A stretch of DNA of 64,000 nucleotides, taken from the NCBI RefSeq assembly GCF_047496725.1, contig NC_132972.1, positions 17,023,501 through 17,087,500 of the forward strand, in the 5' to 3' direction. The DNA is from Anoplolepis gracilipes (Eukaryota; Arthropoda; Insecta; Hymenoptera; Formicidae). Shown piece by piece: positions 57,167-64,000 of this stretch. The notes under the pieces were generated by a model. The model was not told the origin of the DNA and did no database searches. It saw nothing but the letters and a program-made list of their open reading frames with translations. Position numbers and translations under genes: made by a program. How positions within the stretch are numbered: position 1 is the first letter of the stretch; each line of letters begins with the position of its first letter.

Positions 57167-59358
57167 TTAAGATAAAGGAGAGTGTCCTAAGCATTGCCAT
57201 TCAGGCTCACCGCAATCGCAAGTACGACCCGCATGTCGCACTTGAAATACAGTAACGATACCTCTACTATCGTCAAATCTACATGTGATGTGCAAATCGT
57301 ATATTAAAAAAGTATAAAATTGACTACCCCATCTTTGCCTTAAATATACTGATCTAGGATCTTCTCTTAATACATTTTCTATAGCTTGTTTCTGTTCATC
57401 AACTTTATCATCCGAAATCTCGTTTAATTGCATCAAAGCACGTTCGTTAAAAATTACCGATAATGTTGTCGTACGAGGCTGCGAAATCCAGTTTGGTACT
57501 CTTATCTCAGAAAAGTTACTTTGTACCGCCATATTCATCGGTAGAGATGATATGGCTGTCGCCGCGTGAATATCCGGTAAAGTTCGCGATGGTGTCAAAC
57601 TCTGAGACTCTAGTCCTTCCTCTCCGTCGGGTGCTTCGCGTATTCCCATTCTTACAGGAGAATTGTCAACTCTTGCATGCAGTACACGATGATTGACTAA
57701 ATCTAAATCCGTGCCACAAACTGTACTCGGACCATCTGCTCCGTCCAGCAATCTAGAGTTCCGTAAAGGTTGATTCTCGGTATAATCTATTTCATTATTT
57801 CTCTCAATTTGCGTTGAATTCGTATTGCTAGGATTATTTATATCTACATTACGTAACCTGCTATTTAAATCTCTAATAGAATCTATCTGTGATTCGGCTA
57901 TTGATATCGTAGCGTTCTGTTCAATAGGATAATCTAAATCTGATCTCATATCAGATATCCCATCTTGAACTTGATATGTTTCTGTACTCATATCGGCAGT
58001 ATTAATTTGTAATAAAGTAGGACTATTAATGTGAGGTTCCATCAATTGAGAAGGTTGTCTTGTAATATAATGATTTGAATCTGCTTGAAATTCCTCTACC
58101 TGGAGCCTTAAAGCTATTTCTTCATCTTTGGAAATATCAAATTCCGCTTGTTCATCATTGTTAGTGTTTGTATTAACATTAAAAAAATCAGTTACTTGGT
58201 CCTCACTTGAGTTAGTGGTTTCTCTTATATTATGAAACATGTCTGAGACATTTGTATTATTCTCTCTTGATCTATTATTTAATTTCTCAATATGTAACGG
58301 ACTATCGTATTGTGGTATATATGGTTTTATATCTAGAACCGGAGTTTGATTTACCATGTCAACACCTTCAAAATAAATTGTATAATTCTCAATTTTTAAT
58401 ATCTTAACCAAACTTAGGCCAATAGGACATGGCCGATGTGGAGAGCGTGTAGAAAATACGCCTATTTTCATCCCATTTAATCGTGGAGGTGCTACTTTTG
58501 CGCGAGTGTGTGTTGAATCATTTCTATGAAAATGAAATAAAATCCTAAGGAAGAGGAGAGAGATTATTGTTTGTCTTTTTTTTATTAATAAAGTTAAAAT
58601 TATTTTTTTGTATAAGATTATGCTACTCTTACCACATATGTGAAAAATCCTGCAGGCCCTGTAATGCGTGATCCGGATTTGTAAATACAGAATTGTAAAG
58701 TGTCAACTTCCCTGGAACCTTTCCACATATTCCAGGTTGTCGTGGGGTTGCTCTCTTATTAGGAAACCAAGTAGAAATGACACCAATAGGTTTTAATTTG
58801 AGAATGTCTTGATCTTTACTTGTACCAGGTTTTGCTTCTTCCAAAGATGAAGCTATTAGCTTGGAGTGTGAAAAGGATCTTCCATGTGTTTGTAATTCCA
58901 AAAAGCGTTTAATATTATCAACATCTTTATTAAGTATATATCGTAGACTTTTCACTTGTTGTCTATAATACAATAAAACAAATTTTTGTTAAAAAATATT
59001 AGCTTGGTCTATAAGTATATAAATGATTTTAAAAAAGTCAGCTTATATTAAATTTCAATTTTTGTTATGTCTCGGTTAATATCATTTTACAATTATATTA
59101 CATTTAGTTTTACTAAATCTAAGCACATGTTTGATAACAAAGTTTTATTATACATGCAAGAAAATAACAAAATAACCTATAACTGAGGATCATATTTTGT
59201 GTTAAATGCAAGATATAATTGTATAAAAATCATGTATAAACGTAAAAAAAGGAATGTGTATGTATGTAATAATAAAGTAGTAAAAACAAAATAATTAAAT
59301 TAAATAAAATAAGTACACAAAGTGACGTTATTACAAGGCAATATATATATATATATAT

Positions 59359-59427
<69 letters not shown>

Positions 59428-59554
59428 TGAAACAAACCACTTTCTTAAAATACCTTAAATTATTAATTTCTTGTCTGGCTGTATTCAATTGATCGAACAA
59501 ATATTCAATAGTTAAGCTGGAATTCCGACAAGTCAAATCCATGTCCATGTTCAA
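57167..59554 (-). CDS. TRMO: tRNA (adenine(37)-N6)-methyltransferase TRMO
   Basis: Three minus-strand exons join in phase: 59554-59454, 58962-58633 and 58544-57167, giving 602 residues (human TRMO is about 440). A short coiled-coil-like N-terminus (LFDQLNTARQEINNLR) precedes the UPF0066/TsaA-like beta barrel. That contains GVISTWFPNKRATPRQPG, LQDFSHMW, FHFHRNDS and GVFSTRSPHRPCPIGLS, the SAM- and tRNA-binding signatures. The C-terminal subdomain has VLREDPRSVYLRQRWG. Between them lies a long Asn/Asp/Ser-rich insert of about 220 residues, probably disordered, which explains the extra length. The enzyme makes m6t6A37 from t6A37 in tRNA-Ser(GCU). The first intron holds a long (TA)n tract. Confidence 0.9.
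59341..59424. repeat. (TA)n microsatellite in TRMO intron 1
   Basis: About 84 bases of TA with a CACA break near 59360. It produces Tyr-Ile repeat frames that are not coding. Confidence 0.95.
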
Positions 59555-59581
59555 TCCACAACATGGGTACAGTCAGGCATA

Positions 59582-60185
59582 GGGTGCGTTCTATATGAAC
59601 GCTCACGCGCTGTAAGCGCTATTTTCAATCGTTCCGTTTGCTGCTTAAGCGCTTAAAATTGCAAACGGAAAGTTGTTCCTTTTGGGTGCATGAGCATCGT
59701 GAGCATGTCAAAATGGCGGAAAAACAGATTGTTCTTTTGTGTTCACTAATTGTAATAATGTTCGAAATATTGTTTGATGAGATTCTTTAAAACTTAATAC
59801 ATAAGTAGAAAACATTCTTTTAATTCTTAATAAGTATCGCCAGAAAACTGCAAAATTACACCTAAAAAATTACGTAGAAAAGATTTTACCATCATATACC
59901 GATGTACAATTTAAATCACATTTCAGTTATTAATCACATTACAATTTAAATCCATTTTTCTATTCATTATGCGATACCACGGGTGCGTTCCATATAAACG
60001 CTCACGCACTGTAAGCGCTCACGCTTTTGCTGCCCTACCTCGATGAAATAAGCATTTGTGAGCACGAGTTATGACGTCACAGTGACGTCATTAATGCGTT
60101 TATAAGCGCTTATAACTCCAAATGAAACAGTGTAAGCAATGTTATAAGCGCTTTAAGCATGTAAGCGTCCAAAAGGAACGCACCC
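59582..60185 (+). mobile_element. GGGTGCGTTC element with HARBI1-like N-terminus, copy 3
   Basis: The ends GGGTGCGTTCTATATGAACG and AAAAGGAACGCACCC are flanked by ATA on both sides (59579-59581, 60186-60188). A frame beginning MAEKQIVLLCSLIVIMFEIL (about 59715) is the same as in 23797-24412 and 24855-25451, then breaks. The left end lies about 28 bases upstream of the TRMO start codon, so the element may sit in the TRMO promoter. Confidence 0.8.
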
Positions 60186-60525
60186 ATAATATTATATCAC
60201 TCAAGACGTAGACATATATAGACCTAGCATAATGCAGGATTTATACTGCGTCCAATGTCCGATGTACGACGTCCGATAACCAATAAGAAAAGTTTATTTC
60301 TAGGGACTCTATATAGGATTAAGGCCTAATTTACAATGTGCTCTTTGCTTCTTGTTTCTTTAGAAATTAACCAATTGCAGTTCATTTTAAGAAGAATACT
60401 CGAACAGGATTGGATTAATTTTTAAGAAACAGGAAACAAAGAGCACATTGTAGATTAGGCCTAAATGTACGATATTTTATCGTACGATATTAAGCCCGAT
60501 CTACAATAAGAAGTAAGAGTAAAGG
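60186..60525. mobile_element. Spacer with a hairpin element
   Basis: A hairpin at about 60323-60474 has arms AAGGCCTAATTTACAATGTG and near-complement (CACATTGTAGATTAGGCCT). Confidence 0.7.
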
Positions 60526-60675
60526 TGCCTTTTCATGCTGACGCTCGACGCTCATTTTCAGTGTCAAAAGACATCACGTGACCAAAAAATAAAAATACCA
60601 ATTCATCAATTTTGATCACGTGATCTGTTTTGACGCCAAAAATGAGCGTCGAGCGTCAGCATGAAAAGGTACCTT
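60526..60675. mobile_element. Short hairpin MITE
   Basis: Arms AAGGTGCCTTTTCATGCTGA and near-complement, about 65 bases each, contain GACGCTCGACGCTCATTTT. No protein. Confidence 0.75.
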
Positions 60676-61460
60676 AAGAATAGGAGTAGGAGTAAGGAAA
60701 TAAAATCATTTTATTCGCTCATACCACAACTGTGCTCATACGCTCATTCTAGCTCCTTACGCCGCTCTTACTACTTTACTCCAAGCCAGTGTTACCAGAT
60801 TGGGGGTTTTTTCCCCAAAGTGGAGAATTTTCATGCCAGTGGGGGAAATTTTGGGGAACGAAAATTTGTGGGGAAAAATGTGGATAACTTTTCGGACATG
60901 GGGTTTTTTTTTGGAGGAATTCATGATATGCTTTTTTTATTGTTTTCGAATGCAGGTTTGATCGATCAGAGATCGACCAATGATGTGATTGACCAACCAC
61001 TGCCATTTATTATTTAGAGAAATAGCTGTGATTGGTCAATGACGTCATTAATCGTTCTCGGATTGATCAAACCTATTTTTATTTAAAAAATAAGATCTTA
61101 AGACGATAAGATCTTGGCCTTGTCGTCTGGCCGATTTATAGCACTTTGCAAATAGAATGTCACATAATATCTGTTTGAAAACGTTTGATTGGATATAAGT
61201 GTCTGATTGGCTAATCGTGCCTGTTACCCTAAACACCAATGCTGGATCTCATAAAACGCATTATTTATAGTTACGTATATAGATAAATTTGCGCACTTAT
61301 AATATATATATTACGATCTATAATATTATATTTATTTATAATATTATATATATTGTAATATGATATGAATGTCATATTTTGAGGAAAATTTTGCAAAATA
61401 TGAATTTGGGGAAAATTCATGAACAAGATGGGGAAATTCAGTTTTAGCCATCTGGCACTG
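60676..61460. mobile_element. Fold-back element with CAGTG...CACTG ends
   Basis: The left end CAGTGTTACCAGATTGGGG (60788) and right end TAGCCATCTGGCACTG (61458) are inverted. The arms contain GGGGAAAATTTTG-type repeats. Nested is a segment with GATCGATCAGAGATCGACCA and ATTGACCAACC, complementary to 61030-61060. hAT-like terminal sequence is possible, but no transposase is seen. Confidence 0.55.
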
Positions 61461-62091
61461 CTCCAAGCTTAGGCCCTGCGCACAATAGGAAAAATATTAA
61501 ATATTAATTGTTAAATATTAAATATTAAATATTAAATATTAAATATTAAGAATAAGAATTAGGAATAGAGATTAAATGTAACGCACAATTAAAAAAGAAT
61601 AAAATATAAAATATAAAAATTATGTCATGCAGACATAACCATAACAAAATAAAAAATTCATAGCTTATAAATTTAAATATGGATTTAAACATTGTTAACC
61701 AGGAAGTCATCTTTAATCCCAAAGCAATATTTTTATTTTCCTGTTTTGTTTTTAAATTAATGGGAATTATGCTATTAAAAAGAAAAAATAATAAACATAA
61801 ACTTTGGAAAAATAGGCACTGGTGAGTTCGTCCTATTAATTTACAAAGAGATAATCTAAATAATTTCATCCCTTTTATGGAAGAGTTTAAAAATGATGCT
61901 GATTACTTTTTCCGTTATACTAGAATGATGTTAGAAATATATAAAAAATTTCTCCCTTTCTAAAGAAAGCCAGTTTAAGAAAAGCTTTAACTCCAGAACA
62001 GTGTTTAATAATTACACTAAGGTATATTTATTTAATTTTTTTTAATTTTTTTATTTTTTCGATATATATCGATCCCGCGGACGTAACATTT
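61461..62091. other. Region that should contain the 5' LTR of the gypsy-type element
   Basis: The LTR of the element at 62092 must end just before the primer-binding site. A candidate with TGTAACG at 61577 and CGTAACA ending at 62088 would be 512 bases with short inverted ends. The other LTR is outside the window, so this cannot be confirmed. TTAAATA repeats lie at 61505-61550. Confidence 0.3.
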
Positions 62092-62109
62092 TAGGGGCTC
62101 GTCCGGGAT
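62092..62109 (+). promoter_or_regulatory. Primer-binding site complementary to tRNA-Pro
   Basis: TAGGGGCTCGTCCGGGAT matches the complement of the tRNA-Pro 3' end including CCA at 17 of 18 positions, and is followed by gag 27 bases later. Reverse transcription of the element would start here. Confidence 0.6.
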
Positions 62110-62135
62110 AGCCGAAGTAAACGAGTGCGAGTGCT

Positions 62136-63192
62136 ATGAGTACGTTAATTGCGATGAGGAGAAGACGATTATTGGAGTCTGCGGAATCAGAGTGTACGAT
62201 AGAGCCTGCAAAAAGGGCAACGATGGAGACTCCGACAGCGGCAGCGACTTCGAATGCGACAGTCCTTCAGACCATGCTGTTAGAGATGCGGCAAATGCGA
62301 CAGGAGCAGGCTCGTCGGGAAGAAGAGTTTCCCGCGATGTTGCGTCAACATGACGAGGAACTTCAACATCTGCGAGAAAATCGAGCTCGATCTCCGCAAC
62401 AAAGACAGCTAAGTCTTTCTGATAATAAAGCAAATTGCGGTCCGGAAATAGAAAATTTTTGTGTGAGAGAGATTACGCGTGCCAACGTAGGGTATAAATT
62501 AAGGCCCGACATTTTTGACGGATCAGTTCCGTTGCGAGAATTTCTTTTACAATTTAATTTAATTGCGCGTGCGAATCATTGGGATGACGCGACGAAAACT
62601 ATAGCTCTAGCTTCAAATTTGAGAGGAAAAGCGCATTTTGTTTTGGAATCAGTGGAGGATTTAGAAAAATTAGATTATGAGGAGTTGAAATCGAAATTAG
62701 AGTTGCGTTTTGGTGATGAGCAACTTTCGTAAAATTGCTATACACAATTTACGAATAGGAGACAAAAATTTGGGGAAGATTTCGCGACTTTTGGTTCAGA
62801 ATTAGAGAGACTTTCTCGTTTGGCTTACCCTGAATGTCTTTATGCGGTTCGAGATAAAATCGCGTGCGCGCAATTTGTTTCATCTCTATCGGATGAGTTT
62901 GTTAGAAGGACTCTTCAGCTAGAGGGAATTATTTCGCTGAAATTAGCTGTAGAGAGGGCGAAGGCTGTAAAAATTATTCAAGGAGAGAATTTTGAGAAGA
63001 GAAAAGAATTTGACAAACGTTTTGAAAAAGGAAAAGATAAGAGTGCACAAAATGATGAAAAAGGATGAAAGGCTGGAAAGAATGGGGGAAAAAGGAAATT
63101 GGAAAAGGAATAACACAAAAAAGTGTTGGCAGTGTGGGAAAATTGGACATTTCCGATCTGATTGTCCAGAAAATAAGGGAAACACAGTTTAG
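62136..63192 (+). pseudogene. gag-like region with CCHC zinc knuckle
   Basis: It begins MSTLIAMRRRRLLES. A coiled-coil-like region (MRQMRQEQARREEEF) precedes a capsid-like part (LRPDIFDGSVPLREFLLQF, YEELKSKLELRF). An in-frame TAA at 62730-62732 interrupts it. The same frame resumes to 63068, and the reading then shifts by one to reach CWQCGKIGHFRSDC, a CCHC knuckle, ending at 63192. Gag would form the particle and bind RNA. Confidence 0.75.
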
Positions 63193-63289
63193 TTGCTCTC
63201 GGCGGGTGGAAAACAACTATAAAGAGTAGAACCCCGAATGTTACATATAATGTTAATCGAATTGAGTTAAATTTCAAACATTTTAGTTA

Positions 63290-63595
63290 TAAGGGGAAGT
63301 TAGATAGGGAAGAATGTTTATTTAAAATAGACACGGGCTCCGACGTCTCAATTCTCAATAAAAAGTTGGTAAAGGAGGATGAACATATTTTTAAAAAGGA
63401 AAATGTTCTTCTTAAAAATCCTTCTGGAGAGGAAGTACCGATCGAATTTAAGGTTGTAGTGAGGGTTCTTTTGGGAAGAAAATCGGTAGAGAGTCCAATG
63501 TTTGTAGTAGAAATGAATGATGATTGTCTGTTGGGGATGGATTTTCTTGAAAAAGTAAATTTAAAAAATATATTTGATTCTGTTTTTGGTTAGGT
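63290..63595 (+). pseudogene. Aspartic protease region
   Basis: FKIDTGSDVSIL holds the DTG active-site triad of retroelement proteases, and CLLGMDFLEK is the typical second block. The frame ends at a TAG at 63591-63593. The protease would process Gag-Pol. Confidence 0.75.
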
Positions 63596-63631
63596 TTTTC
63601 TGAATGCGAGAAAACTCAAAGTTTTGATTGT

Positions 63632-64000
63632 TTGCGAATTCAAAATTGTTCAGAAAGAATTCCTTCTAATTTACAGGAACTTTACAAGCAAAATTCTGAA
63701 AATTTAAACGAAGTTCAAAAGAATGTTTTTGGAAATTTCTTGAATGAATATCAGGATGTATTTTCCGAACAGATTGTTGCTGGAAAATGTGAAACCGTTT
63801 TTCATGGTATTAATGTAAAAGATCCTTCTCCTATCAAGTAGGTTTCTCGTCGGATTCCTTTACAAATGCGAAAGGAAGTTGATAAAAATAATTGAGGAGA
63901 TGAAAGAACAAGGGGTCATCGAAGAGTCGCATAGCCTCTGGGTATCTTCTGCTGTTTTAGTGAGGAAAAAGGACGGAACGATTAGATTTGTGTTGACTAC
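63632..64000 (+). pseudogene. Start of reverse transcriptase, disrupted
   Basis: After a linker frame (63632-63841), a stop and a frame change, the plus strand reads MKEQGVIEESHSLWVSS and VLVRKKDGTIRF, the N-terminal palm blocks of Ty3/gypsy reverse transcriptases. The reading shifts again by one base at the last conserved block before the window ends. Confidence 0.75.

Larger units (their letters stand above)
62092..64000 (+). mobile_element. Gypsy-type (Ty3) LTR retrotransposon, decayed, right part outside window
   Basis: In order: primer-binding site, gag-like region, CCHC knuckle, aspartic protease and the start of reverse transcriptase at the window edge. The order fits Ty3/gypsy elements. 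Several stops and frame changes mean it is not active as seen. Confidence 0.8.

Noticed and set aside
57463..57696. Plus-strand frame opposite TRMO
   Set aside because: Antisense shadow of TRMO exon 3.
62943..63277. Minus-strand Phe/Ser-rich frames
   Set aside because: Antisense shadows of the Lys-rich gag-like region.

Overview
This window looks like a piece of an AT-rich insect nuclear genome, most likely a hymenopteran and plausibly an ant. That placement is inference. It rests on compact multi-exon genes with GT-AG introns, many (TA)n microsatellites, Tc1/mariner-, Harbinger-, Penelope- and LINE-type repeats, and short TTAGG-like tracts. There are no bacterial features, operons or CRISPR arrays.

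Host genes. A probable terminal exon of an unidentified gene lies at 3-137, and an orphan exon-like block at 13209-13336. A three-exon THAP zinc-finger gene runs on the minus strand at 21253-22881. A conserved cluster occupies 35967-59554: SLC35F6 (+, six exons), CTU2 (-, three exons), BOP1 (+, eight exons) and TRMO (-, three exons). I worked out intron boundaries by joining open frames at GT-AG sites with matching phase, and all four genes close without a frameshift. CTU2 and TRMO both modify tRNA, BOP1 acts in 60S ribosome assembly, and SLC35F6 is a membrane transporter. They sit close together but face different ways, so the shared theme need not mean co-regulation.

Repeats. From 1.3 to 20 kb the DNA is almost entirely nested fold-back (long inverted-repeat) elements. 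Many start with CAGGGTG-type ends next to TA and lie in or beside (TA)n tracts. A decayed two-gene PIF/Harbinger element with 18-bp terminal repeats and TTA target duplications occupies 25771-29411. Several non-autonomous families share its end sequence or carry a HARBI1-like N-terminal exon (23.7-25.4 kb, 29.4-30.1 kb, 34.4 kb, 59.6-60.2 kb).

Three Penelope-like retroelement fragments (14.45-15.95, 31.74-34.02 and 38.53-40.83 kb) are each arranged as inverted repeats. They keep only GIY-YIG endonuclease coding sequence and carry a hammerhead-ribozyme-like core in both arms. The last SLC35F6 intron (7.6 kb) is filled with a fold-back element, a Penelope fragment, a second fold-back, a LINE broken by a MITE, an internally deleted mariner and another fold-back. 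Very large palindromes lie at 49.08-50.63 and 51.16-52.68 kb. A decayed gypsy-type LTR retrotransposon with a tRNA-Pro-like primer-binding site enters at about 62.09 kb and runs off the window.
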